Shown piece by piece: positions 51,464-58,885 of a stretch of DNA of 64,000 nt. Under the pieces are notes generated by a model. That model worked only from the letters and a program-made list of their open reading frames with translations, did no database searches and was not told where the DNA came from. The stretch's first letter is position 1; the number at the start of each line of letters is the position of its first letter. A program made the position numbers and the translations under genes. This DNA comes from Arcanobacterium_A hippocoleae (GTDB lineage: Bacteria > Actinomycetota > Actinomycetes > Actinomycetales > Actinomycetaceae): contig NZ_JAVDUJ010000001.1 in NCBI RefSeq assembly GCF_031456295.1, positions 1,969,042 through 2,033,041 on the forward strand, written 5' to 3'.

Positions 51464-51607
51464 ATGGGTAAACGAAACATGAAGCAGACGTCTCGGCTGG
51501 TAGCCACCAAGGCATCGGCACTTCTGCGCGATGGCCGAACCTCAGCCAGGACGAAGTCCGTAGCAGGCTCCGCGCTGGCCCAAGCCAAGCCGCGTAAGGG
51601 CAAGTAA
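51464..51607 (+). CDS. Small basic phage-type protein, 47 residues
   Basis: Too short for usual ORF cut-offs but well supported: the ATG has AGGAGGTGAG about 9 nt upstream. The product starts MGKRNMKQTSRLVATKASAL and ends KPRKGK; the pattern (basic N-terminus, VATKAS, a TS-x-x-x-KSVAGSALAQ segment) recurs in small proteins at the left of early regions in actinobacterial prophages. Function unknown; the high Lys/Arg content suggests nucleic-acid binding. A hairpin precedes it and a terminator follows, so it may be a single-gene transcript. Confidence 0.75.
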   Translation: MGKRNMKQTSRLVATKASALLRDGRTSARTKSVAGSALAQAKPRKGK

Positions 51608-51618
51608 CACCCTCGCTG

Positions 51619-51652
51619 GTGTTTCGCAGCGCGGTCGACAGCCGCGAAACAC
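51619..51652 (+). terminator. Terminator after the 47-residue protein gene
   Basis: GTGTTTCGC and GCGAAACAC pair around a 16-nt loop, followed by TCTCTCATTTTCCTTTTC. It starts 12 bp after the stop codon. Confidence 0.65.
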
Positions 51653-51744
51653 TCTCTCATTTTCCTTTTCGGCGATGCCGCACCGGTCAACCGGCACGCT
51701 GAAACCTTTCTCCTACTTTTCCGCATGCGCAGAGCCGTATTCGG

Positions 51745-51889
51745 GAAGACCACCGTTGAGCGCTTGACGGGCACCACCTCAATCCGGGTTTAACCCGGCG
51801 GGGCTGGTGCCCGTCACTGCATCCGCTCAACATTTCGGTCTTCTCTCGGCAGTCCTCAACGGGGTCTCCCTTTACAAGAAGGGAACCCC
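51745..51889 (+). promoter_or_regulatory. Structured leader of the sigma-like gene
   Basis: A nested hairpin: GAAGACC/GGTCTTC outermost, then GTTGAGCG/CGCTCAAC, TGACGGGCACCA/TGGTGCCCGTCA, and CCGGGTT/AACCCGG at the tip (51745-51843). A second hairpin (GGGGT..CCCTT/AAGGG..ACCCC, 51861-51889) places the Shine-Dalgarno AAGGG in its stem, 10 nt before the ATG, which could limit translation. Confidence 0.65.
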
Positions 51890-51893
51890 ACTC

Positions 51894-52355
51894 ATGGGAT
51901 TCATTACCTATACGTCTGTTGTCGGTGATCCGATCGTTGTTGAAGCTGAGGATCGGTGGGTTGAGATCGTCACTGATCTTGACCGGGCTGAATACAACAA
52001 CGAACACGGATATCACCGTCAAGACCGTAAAGGCGTCAAGTTCTGCTCGTGGGATGCCTACAACTCCTACGGCAACCAGGAAGCCGGATCCACGCCGTCA
52101 GCCGAAGACATCGTATGCGAGAACGAAACCGCCACTGAACAAGAGCACCTTCTCCAGGCCGTTGGCGAGTTGCTGGTCGAGCTCATCAAGAAGCTGCCGC
52201 CTGCGCAGCGGGAAGTGTTCATCGCCATCCGTGTCCAACAGCGGCCTGCAGTGGAGGTGGCCGCTGCCCGTGGCGTGTCAAAAGCGGCGATCTCGAAAAC
52301 GTTGAAGAAAGCCACTGAACACCTGCGTGAGGGACTGATCGCGGCAGGGGGTTAA
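51894..52355 (+). CDS. Sigma-70 region-4-like regulatory protein
   Basis: A 153-residue protein. The C-terminal half is a sigma region 4 helix-turn-helix: LPPAQREVFIAIRVQQRPAV, AARGVSKAAISKTLKKATEH. The N-terminal half (GFITYTSVVGDPIVVEAEDR) is acidic and not sigma region 2, so a full sigma factor is unlikely; it probably acts as a phage transcription regulator. The ATG is chosen by the adjacent AGAAGGGA, which is folded in the leader hairpin. Longer frames run through the hairpin. Confidence 0.78.
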   Translation: MGFITYTSVVGDPIVVEAEDRWVEIVTDLDRAEYNNEHGYHRQDRKGVKFCSWDAYNSYGNQEAGSTPSAEDIVCENETATEQEHLLQAVGELLVELIKKLPPAQREVFIAIRVQQRPAVEVAAARGVSKAAISKTLKKATEHLREGLIAAGG

Positions 52356-52381
52356 CTCCAGCGATCTTCATGGCCTCCCTA

Positions 52382-52406
52382 TGAGCGAGGCACACGGCAC
52401 CGCTCA
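52382..52406 (+). other. Leader hairpin 3 (before the 83-residue protein)
   Basis: TGAGCG/CGCTCA stem of 6 bp directly followed by the ribosome binding site GGAAGGAACG of the next gene. Confidence 0.45.
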
Positions 52407-52421
52407 GGAAGGAACGAACAA

Positions 52422-52673
52422 ATGAGTACCAAGCTCAAGCTCAAGATCGGCAAAAACCCCAACCCCGATGCGGCACTGTCGGCAAAGGAAATCCGAGTCA
52501 CCACGCGGATGCTGCGCGCCATCTTCGGCACCACCACACCGCTCCACAAGATGGCGATCCTCCTGCCCGGATCCGATACCACGAACGTCGAAGTCCAGAT
52601 CACTGAACCTGATGACGACCTCATGGCCTTGGTAGATGCTCTGGACGGGCGCGCGGGAGGTGGAGGGCGATGA
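52422..52673 (+). CDS. Hypothetical phage protein, 83 residues
   Basis: A small protein, KLKLKIGKNPNPDAALSAKE at the start and an acidic centre (EVQITEPDDDLMALVDALDG). I do not recognise a domain. It has a good binding site (GGAAGGAACG), and its stop overlaps the start of the next gene as ATGATG, so it belongs to the early operon. Small proteins of this kind are usual beside the DUF2800 gene in prophages. Confidence 0.7.
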   Translation: MSTKLKLKIGKNPNPDAALSAKEIRVTTRMLRAIFGTTTPLHKMAILLPGSDTTNVEVQITEPDDDLMALVDALDGRAGGGGR

Positions 52674-53083
52674 TGGATTTCCAGACACGCAACCAACTAA
52701 TCGGCGCATGGAACCAGGCTGCCGCCTATGCGTGTGAGCAGGCGCAGGCCCTCGAGGACGACTGGTATGAGCAGGTTGAAGACCATGCGGGAATGATCGG
52801 TGACCGCCCGATACCAGCTGCACGACTCATCGGCACATCAGAACCAAGCTGTTCCCCAGCGCACGAAGAAACACCAGACATGTCTCCAGTTGCGGAGCCT
52901 GAACCTGCGGTGACGTTGGAGGACGTGCGCGGCGTGCTCGCTGAGGTCTCGGCGCAAGGTCACACGGCAAAGATTCGCGAGCTGATTGTTGCCACCGGCG
53001 CGGACAAGCTCTCGGCGGTTGACCCGTCGAAGTACGGCTGGCTTCTTGAGCGGGCGAAGGAGATTGCTGATGGCACCGTCTGA
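52673..53083 (+). CDS. Hypothetical phage early protein (ADKLSAV-type)
   Basis: A protein of 136 residues (137 if the adjacent upstream ATG is used). The C-terminal half has VTLEDVRGVLAEVSAQGHTA, RELIVATGADKLSAVDPSKY, a short helical domain found in many phage early proteins next to recombination genes. The N-terminal half is acidic and variable (NQLIGAWNQAAAYACEQAQA). Its 3' end overlaps the DUF2800 gene by 14 bp. Function unknown; single-strand DNA metabolism is suggested by context only. Confidence 0.68.
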   Translation: MDFQTRNQLIGAWNQAAAYACEQAQALEDDWYEQVEDHAGMIGDRPIPAARLIGTSEPSCSPAHEETPDMSPVAEPEPAVTLEDVRGVLAEVSAQGHTAKIRELIVATGADKLSAVDPSKYGWLLERAKEIADGTV

Positions 53084-54206
53084 TCACGCACTCCTCTCAG
53101 CTTCTGGTGCTCACAGGTGGCTCAACTGCACCCCGTCGGCGCGTCTGGAGTCTGATGAGCCGGAGTCGACGTCGGCTGCGGCCGAACAAGGCACTGTCGC
53201 TCACGCGCTGGCTGAGCACAAGCTCCGCCGAGTGTTGAAGCAGCGCTCGAAGCGGCCAGTCTCAACTTGGGTTGATGACGAGATGGAAACCCTCACGGAT
53301 GACTATGTGGCGTTCGTGCAAGAACGCATCTCCATCGCCCAAGAATCCTGTGGTGATCCGCAGGTGCTGATCGAGCAGCGTCTCGACTTCTCCCACATTG
53401 TTCCGGGAGGTTTCGGCACCGGCGACTGTGTGATCATCGCCGAACCCACCTTGCAGATCATTGATCTCAAGTACGGGCAAGGCGTGCTGGTCGAGGCCGC
53501 ACACAACCCGCAGCTGATGCTCTACGCGCTCGGAGCCGTCCACGTTTTCGGGGACTTGTATGACATCGAGACCGTAGCGGTGACGATCTACCAGCCTCGC
53601 CGGGGCAACGTCGACACCTGGGAAACCTCCGTCGCAGACCTCCTCGCGTGGGCTGAGACGGAGGTCAAGCCGAAGGCTGAGCTGGCCTCGGCGGGTGGGG
53701 GCGAGTTTTGTCCAGGCTCGTGGTGCCAGTTCTGTCGCATCGCACCGACGTGTCGGGCACGAGCCGAAGCCAACCTCACCCTGGCAAAGCACGAGTTCGC
53801 CCCACCGGCCGAGCTGTCTGATGTGGAGATCTCGGATGTGCTGGCTCGGATTCCGGATTTGAAGTCTTGGGCAGCCGACGTGGAGGCCTACGCGCTCTCG
53901 AAGGCCGTCAATCAAGGCGTGGTCTTTGAGGGGTTCAAGCTCGTCGCTGGACGTTCTGTACGCAAATACACCTCCGAAACCGACGTGGCTGCGGCGGCTG
54001 AGGCGGCTGGATATAGGGACATTTATGATCGCAAGCTCATCACGCTCACGGCAATGGAACGGCTCATGGGTAAACCCGCCTTCAACGAGATCCTCGGCGA
54101 TCTCGTGACTAAGCCTGCCGGCAAACCAACCCTGGTCCCTGCATCCGACAAACGGCCGTCGCTCGACCTGGTGAGTGCGGCCACCGATTTTCAAACAAAC
54201 AAGTAA
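53070..54206 (+). CDS. DUF2800 family protein, RecB/Cas4-like nuclease fold
   Basis: A 378-residue phage protein. DHALLSASGAHRWLNCTPSA at the start, EQGTVAHALAEHKL, VLIEQRLDFSHIVPGGFGTG followed by DCVIIAEPTLQIIDLKYGQG (the acidic D-x-x-D/LKYG core of PD-(D/E)XK nucleases), and four cysteines CPGSWCQFC..C near 213-228 that could bind an iron-sulphur cluster as in AddB/Cas4. It probably works with the DUF2815 protein in phage recombination or end processing. The ATG with AAGGAG upstream overlaps the preceding gene; a much longer in-frame reading is not credible. Confidence 0.85.
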   Translation: MAPSDHALLSASGAHRWLNCTPSARLESDEPESTSAAAEQGTVAHALAEHKLRRVLKQRSKRPVSTWVDDEMETLTDDYVAFVQERISIAQESCGDPQVLIEQRLDFSHIVPGGFGTGDCVIIAEPTLQIIDLKYGQGVLVEAAHNPQLMLYALGAVHVFGDLYDIETVAVTIYQPRRGNVDTWETSVADLLAWAETEVKPKAELASAGGGEFCPGSWCQFCRIAPTCRARAEANLTLAKHEFAPPAELSDVEISDVLARIPDLKSWAADVEAYALSKAVNQGVVFEGFKLVAGRSVRKYTSETDVAAAAEAAGYRDIYDRKLITLTAMERLMGKPAFNEILGDLVTKPAGKPTLVPASDKRPSLDLVSAATDFQTNK

Positions 54207-54227
54207 GCGAAGAAAGCAGAAAAGATT

Positions 54228-54779
54228 ATGACTACTCAGAATCCGACCCGTATTGTCACCGGCGAAGTACGCCTGTCCTATGCCCATGTGTGGGAGCCGA
54301 ACTCCATCCAAGGCGGAAAACCCAAGTACTCCGTCTCCCTCATTATCCCCAAATCCGACACCGCCACGATTGCGGCTATTGAGAAGGCCGTGGATGCCGC
54401 CATCGAGGCCGGGATCGGGAAGTTTGGCGGGAAGCGACCCAACAAGGCCGCCCTCAAGTTGCCGCTGCGTGATGGGGATATTGAGCGTGACGACGAAGCC
54501 TACAAGGGCGCCTACTTCCTCAACGCCAACTCCCTGACGGCTCCGCAGATCGTCGACGAGCATGTGGCACCGATTCTTGATCGTGCCGAGGTCTACTCAG
54601 GCTGCTACGCCCGCGTTTCCTTGAGTTTCTATGCGTTTAACACGAATGGCAACCGTGGCATCGCCTGCGGACTGGGGAACATTCAAAAGACCCGTGACGG
54701 TGAGAGCCTTGGCGGCGGGCGTGTCTCGGCTGAGACCGACTTCGGTGCCTTCGCCGCTGATGACGACTTCCTGAACTAA
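54228..54779 (+). CDS. DUF2815 family protein, probable ssDNA-binding protein
   Basis: A 183-residue protein of the DUF2815 family, which is regularly paired with DUF2800 and a family-A polymerase in phages and is thought to have an OB-fold like T7 gp2.5. Motifs: EVRLSYAHVWEPNSIQGGKP, KYSVSLIIPKSD, GAYFLNANSLTAPQIVDEH, YSGCYARVSLSFYAFNTNGN and an acidic C-terminal tail (AADDDFLN), as is usual for ssDNA-binding proteins. The start lies 21 bp after the DUF2800 gene. Confidence 0.85.
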   Translation: MTTQNPTRIVTGEVRLSYAHVWEPNSIQGGKPKYSVSLIIPKSDTATIAAIEKAVDAAIEAGIGKFGGKRPNKAALKLPLRDGDIERDDEAYKGAYFLNANSLTAPQIVDEHVAPILDRAEVYSGCYARVSLSFYAFNTNGNRGIACGLGNIQKTRDGESLGGGRVSAETDFGAFAADDDFLN

Positions 54780-54793
54780 CCATCCCCACACGT

Positions 54794-54826
54794 GGAGGAA
54801 ACCAGCACATGCCGTTGGTTCCCTCC
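54794..54826 (+). other. Leader hairpin 4 (before the DNA polymerase gene)
   Basis: An 11-bp stem with one mismatch (GGAGGAAACCA against TGGTTCCCTCC, 11-nt loop), 30 bp before the polymerase start and followed by ACTTTTCC. It could act as a weak terminator or processing site. Confidence 0.6.
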
Positions 54827-54856
54827 ACTTTTCCTCTATGTGAAAGGAACCTCGTC

Positions 54857-56824
54857 ATGCGAACACTCTTCTGCGATATCGAATCTTTCAGCCCCGCCCA
54901 ACTCGCCAAGACAGGCGTCTACCCGTATGCCGACCACCCCGACTTCGCCCTGCTACTCTTCGGATATTCGGTCGACGGCGGCCCGGTCGAAGTGGTGGAT
55001 CTTGCCAGCGGCGAGACCCTGCCCGATGAGGTTCTCGCAGCACTGGTGGATCCGGATGTGGTCAAGTGGGCGCATAACGCCGCCTTCGAACGTGTCTGCT
55101 TGTCCGCTTGGCTACGAGCGCATCATCCAGAGCTTCTCGCTGATGGGTTTCTTGGCCCAAGGCAGTGGCGGTGCACCATGATCTGGTCGACCTACCTTGG
55201 TCTGCCGATGAGCCTCGACGCGGTTGCCACCGTCCTCAAACTCGACGTCCAAAAAGACACAGTAGGCAAGAAGCTGATAAAGCAGTTCTGCACACCCGCC
55301 ACACCCTCAGTCCTGAACGGCGGCAAACGCAGGAACCCACCATCAGCTGACCCGACCGGGTGGGCGCGGTTCATCGAGTACAACCGGCGCGACGTCGAAG
55401 TCGAGCTCGCCATCCACGAGCGGCTCTCATCATTCCCGATGCCCGATGACGAGTGGGACACCTACACGCTCGACCAACGCATTAATGATGCTGGGATTCT
55501 TCTCGACCACACGCTGGTCGATCACGCGGTTGCCGTCGACGATCATCACCGCAACGCGACACTCGCTCGGGCACAGACATTGACCGGGCTGGAGAACCCG
55601 AACTCACCCATCCAGCTGAAGGACTGGCTCACCACCCACGGCTGCCACATCGACTCACTCGCCAAGGCTGACGTCGATGCCGCCCTTGACACCGCGACCG
55701 GTGAGGTGAAAGAAGTCCTCGGACTCCGTGGTGATCTGGCGAAATCGAGCGTGAAGAAATACCAGGCGATGCACAACGTCGCAGGATCCGATGGCCGGGC
55801 GCGCGGGCTTATCCAGTTCTACGGCGCAGGACGTACCGGACGTTTCGCCGGACGCCTCGTCCAAGTCCAAAACCTCCCGAGGAACTATCTGCCTGATCTC
55901 GACCAAGCACGAACCTTGGTCAGAGTGGGTGATCTTGATGCGCTTGAGCTGCTGTATGACTCCGTGCCCGACACTCTCTCGCAGTTGATCCGCACCGCCT
56001 TCATCCCTAGTACCGGCAATCGGTTTATTGTCGCGGACTTCTCTGCAATCGAGGCGCGCGTGATTGCCTGGCTCGCAGGAGAAACCACCACCCTCCAGGC
56101 CTTCCGTGAGGGCAAAGACCTCTACTGCGAAACCGCCTCCCGCATGTTCGGCGTCCCAGTAGAAAAACACGGCATCAACGCCGAGCTTCGCCAGAAGGGG
56201 AAGATTGCGGTGCTCGCCTGTGGTTATGGCGGCTCTGTTGGTGCGCTGAAAGCTATGGGTGCCCTGCACATGGGACTCGCCGAGCATGAGCTCAAACCGG
56301 TCGTCGATGCCTGGCGGCAAGCTAATCCACATACTGTGCAGCTCTGGGCCGACGTTGAAGAAGCCGTGATTGCCGCGATCTCGTCGCGCCAGCCGATTCG
56401 ACTACGGAATCTGCGCTTTAGTGTTGAGTCTGGGATTCTCTTCATCGAACTACCATCCGGTAGACGGTTGGCGTATGTGCAGCCGCGTCTGGGCGAGAAC
56501 CGTTGGGGCGGTACCTCCATCACCTACACCGGCACCACCACTGCACGGCGCTGGGGACAACTCGAAACCTACGGTGGAAAACTCGTCGAGAATATCGTCC
56601 AGGCGATCGCTCGTGACCTGCTCGTCACTGGCATGCACGCAGTCGCCAAGGCGGGGCATCGGATTGTGATGCATGTTCATGACGAAATCGTCATCGATGA
56701 ACCCACAAACTCGGACTTCACCGTCGCCGATGCGTGTGAGTTAATGTCCACGCTCCCAGCATGGGCGGAAGGCCTTCCGCTGGATGCGGATGGGTATGAG
56801 TGTGCCTATTACCGCAAGGATTAA
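54857..56824 (+). CDS. Phage family-A DNA polymerase with 3'-5' exonuclease domain
   Basis: The replicative polymerase of the element, 655 residues. It begins with a DnaQ-like exonuclease (LFCDIESFSPAQL, with D7 and E9; then VVKWAHNAAFERV and YNRRDVEVELAI), followed by the Pol I core: QNLPRNYL, motif A FIVADFSAIEARVIAWLAGE, motif B RQKGKIAVLACGYGGS, and motif C MHVHDEIVIDE. The start follows AAAGGAA; an earlier ATG lies inside the leader hairpin region. It belongs to the DUF2800-DUF2815-polymerase cassette common in actinobacterial and firmicute prophages. Confidence 0.93.
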   Translation: MRTLFCDIESFSPAQLAKTGVYPYADHPDFALLLFGYSVDGGPVEVVDLASGETLPDEVLAALVDPDVVKWAHNAAFERVCLSAWLRAHHPELLADGFLGPRQWRCTMIWSTYLGLPMSLDAVATVLKLDVQKDTVGKKLIKQFCTPATPSVLNGGKRRNPPSADPTGWARFIEYNRRDVEVELAIHERLSSFPMPDDEWDTYTLDQRINDAGILLDHTLVDHAVAVDDHHRNATLARAQTLTGLENPNSPIQLKDWLTTHGCHIDSLAKADVDAALDTATGEVKEVLGLRGDLAKSSVKKYQAMHNVAGSDGRARGLIQFYGAGRTGRFAGRLVQVQNLPRNYLPDLDQARTLVRVGDLDALELLYDSVPDTLSQLIRTAFIPSTGNRFIVADFSAIEARVIAWLAGETTTLQAFREGKDLYCETASRMFGVPVEKHGINAELRQKGKIAVLACGYGGSVGALKAMGALHMGLAEHELKPVVDAWRQANPHTVQLWADVEEAVIAAISSRQPIRLRNLRFSVESGILFIELPSGRRLAYVQPRLGENRWGGTSITYTGTTTARRWGQLETYGGKLVENIVQAIARDLLVTGMHAVAKAGHRIVMHVHDEIVIDEPTNSDFTVADACELMSTLPAWAEGLPLDADGYECAYYRKD

Positions 56825-57579
56825 ATCTTTGGATCTTCGCGATGGATTGGCTCAGGAGACAGCCCAAGGTGCTGGTTTGACGGGTTGAGCATGCTTGCGA
56901 GGTTTGCGAGCGATCCGTCCTCTAGAAGCGCCGGGTTCTTGACCATCTCGATAATTAGAGCTTGCAACTGCTCAGAAGGAATCTGCGAGAGTGCTTGTTC
57001 AATTTCTGCGTAATCTTCAACCTCGACGATTCGCGCGGATTTGACCATGCGTAGTTGTTCGTCGCTATACGCCTTTGCTGCAAGCCCAGCGATAATCCGT
57101 GCCATTGCTTCTTGGCGGGACATGATCTGTCGTTGATCCAGTTCGATGGCGGCGTGTTCATCGCGTGCTGGATTTAGCACCTGTGTCTCGGGCTCGTCAG
57201 ACTTCTTCTTTCTTCCGATGCTCCGGATCCATTTCGCCTGACGGTTCACAGCAGGTCGCGCCGTTTCTTGCCACCATTGTTTGACGTGAGGAGCCGCCTT
57301 GGCTATCCCTGCCACCGTAACTGCGACAATAAGTTCACCGATAACTTCGGCGAGCTCATTGGATTCTTCAGATTCGCGGCGATGGTCAGAGGTGACGAAT
57401 GTGTTCTCATACGAGTATTCGTCTGCCGGATTCAAGCGATCTTCATCGGGTACGAATCGGGCGTGACCGGACAATACTCGATCTTCGTTGTATAGGTTCT
57501 GATGAAGCGAACCATCGATTCTGTGTCCAGGGTTGCCAACTGTCTCATCCCACTCGTAGTAGCCGTAGATCCTTCCCAT
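56821..57579 (-). CDS. Hypothetical protein on the opposite strand inside the phage early region
   Basis: A 252-residue protein I do not recognise. The first 80 residues are acidic (MGRIYGYYEWDETVGNPGHR), then one hydrophobic stretch (ELIVAVTVAGIAKAAPHVKQ) which may touch the membrane, a basic region (RQAKWIRSIGRKKK), and a helical C-terminal part with SRQEAMARIIAGLAAKAYSD. It is transcribed against the replication genes from its own TAGAAT promoter 6 nt before the ATG, without a ribosome binding site, and its stop overlaps the polymerase stop by 4 bp. Independent, opposed transcription is typical of lysogeny or superinfection-exclusion genes (inference). Confidence 0.65.
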   Translation of the reverse strand: MGRIYGYYEWDETVGNPGHRIDGSLHQNLYNEDRVLSGHARFVPDEDRLNPADEYSYENTFVTSDHRRESEESNELAEVIGELIVAVTVAGIAKAAPHVKQWWQETARPAVNRQAKWIRSIGRKKKSDEPETQVLNPARDEHAAIELDQRQIMSRQEAMARIIAGLAAKAYSDEQLRMVKSARIVEVEDYAEIEQALSQIPSEQLQALIIEMVKNPALLEDGSLANLASMLNPSNQHLGLSPEPIHREDPKI

Positions 57580-57672
57580 GACGCAATTCTAGTTTCGTAT
57601 CGGACGAGAGACATCTCTATCTCCAAGGCGAGTTGACGAACACGCCCTGTGATGGAACTAGCCAGCGCGCTT

Positions 57673-57846
57673 CTACTGTTCGTCAAGGATAATGCTCGGG
57701 TCGGTTTCCATGAACTCTCGCAGATACGCGGCTATCTGTTGGTTTACAGCACTCGGTGCTGGGTCATTGTTGAGGTCGCGCAGGTATTCCATGAAGGCGA
57801 ATAGCCGCATGTTTTTCGCCATCGCCCACACCGTGGCTTTATCCAT
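57673..57846 (-). CDS. Hypothetical small helical protein
   Basis: A 57-residue protein, MDKATVWAMAKNMRLFAFME followed by YLRDLNNDPAPSAVNQQIAA, mostly helical and acidic at the end. Earlier in-frame starts three or 24 codons upstream exist; I prefer this ATG because it follows the TGA of another possible minus-strand frame after one base. No family recognised. It lies between the opposed 252-residue gene and the antirepressor. Confidence 0.5.
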   Translation of the reverse strand: MDKATVWAMAKNMRLFAFMEYLRDLNNDPAPSAVNQQIAAYLREFMETDPSIILDEQ

Positions 57847-57847
57847 C

Positions 57848-57991
57848 TCACCCATATCTCCTGCTCGCCCGCGCTGCACTGTTTGTCTGCAGGGTATACC
57901 CGGCATCTCGGGAAGCAATTTTCATGACACCCGTCCGGATTAGGTGGTGCTCGAGGGCGTATGTGCGAGAGCCCCAAAGCTCAGTGACCAC
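57848..57991 (-). CDS. Possible 47-residue protein coupled to the next minus-strand gene
   Basis: A GTG-started frame (read as MVTELWGSRTYALEHHLIRT, then GVMKIASRDAGYTLQ, ending ASRRYG) with AGGA 7 nt upstream. Its TGA is followed after one base by the ATG of the 57-residue gene, a tight junction that supports translation of both. The same DNA forms part of the inverted repeats before the antirepressor on the other strand, so the frame could be fortuitous. No family recognised. Confidence 0.33.
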   Translation of the reverse strand: MVTELWGSRTYALEHHLIRTGVMKIASRDAGYTLQTNSAARASRRYG

Positions 57992-58085
57992 AAACCCATC
58001 CTGGGGGTTAACTCCTTGAAGGTTTGTGGCCTACCACTGAGAGTCGCTCGCACCAATCGGTGCACCTTTCGTCTATTTGGCTCTC
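57967..58085 (+). promoter_or_regulatory. Structured leader of the antirepressor gene
   Basis: Nested inverted repeats: GAGAGCC/GGCTCTC outermost, CTCAGTG/CACTGAG, then CCACAAACC/GGTTTGTGG, plus a side hairpin GCACC-AATC-GGTGC (58050-58063). The leader ends 17 nt before the antirepressor ATG, just ahead of AGGAG. Confidence 0.65.
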
Positions 58086-58102
58086 AGAACAGGAGCCTTG
58101 TT

Positions 58103-58885
58103 ATGGGAAACACCATTCAAACCTTTACCAATGACCGTTTTGGGCAGGTACGTAGCTTCGCCGCCGATGATCAGACGTGGTTCATCGCCGCCGATATCTG
58201 CCAAGCCCTCGAGCTAACGAACCCATCGGTTGCTGTCTCGCGTCTCGACGATGATGAGAAGGCTAAGTTCAACTTAGGGTTCTCCGGCGGTGCCACATGG
58301 TGCGTCAACGAACCCGGCCTTTACGGGCTGATCATGGCATCACGCAAACCAGAAGCCCGAGCATTCAAGCGTTGGGTCACCCACGAGGTGCTGCCATCGA
58401 TCCGCCACCGTGGCCTGTATGCCACTGATGAGCTGGTCACTAATCCTGAAGCGCTCCTCAAAGTGCTTGATGCCTACGTCGCGGAGCGCCGCAAAACCGC
58501 AGAGCTCACGTTGCAGAATCTTGCGCAAGCTCAAGCCTTGGCTGAAGCGAAACCGAAACTGTCCTACTACGACATGGTACTCAAAGCCAAGGACGCTCTT
58601 CCGATAACGGTGATTGCGAAGGATTATGGGCTTTCTGGTCGCAAGCTCAACCAGCTCCTGCACAAACTCGGTATCCAGTACAAGCAATCGGGCGTGTGGC
58701 TGCTCTACGCCCAGCACGCTGGCAACGGTTACACCGACACCAAAACTCATGTCATTGACGACGGTAATCGCACCCGGATTCACACCTACTGGACACAGAA
58801 AGGCCGCTTGTTCATCTACGAGGCTCTCAAGAACCAGCTCAGCATTCTGCCGGTCATTGAGCGTGAGGGCCAGGTGCAAGCATGA
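58103..58885 (+). CDS. Phage antirepressor, BRO-N plus KilA-C domains
   Basis: A 260-residue two-domain protein. The N-terminal BRO/antirepressor domain (1-105) has TFTNDRFGQVRSFAADDQTW, ADICQALELTNPSVAVSRLD, EPGLYGLIMASRKPEARAFK and WVTHEVLPSIRHRGLYA. The C-terminal KilA-C domain (about 150-255) has ITVIAKDYGLSGRKLNQLLH and a winged-helix-like end TYWTQKGRLFIYEAL. Such proteins counter the prophage repressor or regulate phage genes. The ATG follows AGGAGCC; the longer in-frame reading passes through the structured leader. The stop overlaps the next gene by 4 bp. Confidence 0.9.
   Translation: MGNTIQTFTNDRFGQVRSFAADDQTWFIAADICQALELTNPSVAVSRLDDDEKAKFNLGFSGGATWCVNEPGLYGLIMASRKPEARAFKRWVTHEVLPSIRHRGLYATDELVTNPEALLKVLDAYVAERRKTAELTLQNLAQAQALAEAKPKLSYYDMVLKAKDALPITVIAKDYGLSGRKLNQLLHKLGIQYKQSGVWLLYAQHAGNGYTDTKTHVIDDGNRTRIHTYWTQKGRLFIYEALKNQLSILPVIEREGQVQA

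Noticed and set aside
51409..51777. A 122-codon minus-strand frame over the small basic protein gene
   Set aside because: The plus strand has a near-ideal ribosome binding site and a phage-typical small protein here, followed by a terminator; the minus frame crosses these hairpins and has no motif.
53262..54563. A 433-codon open frame on the minus strand opposite the DUF2800 and DUF2815 genes
   Set aside because: It is antisense to two well-supported phage genes in GC-rich DNA, has no recognisable motif and no ribosome binding site. It is a shadow of the codon pattern on the plus strand.
55655..56332. A 225-codon minus-strand frame opposite the DNA polymerase
   Set aside because: It is fully antisense to conserved polymerase motifs A and B and has no domain of its own.
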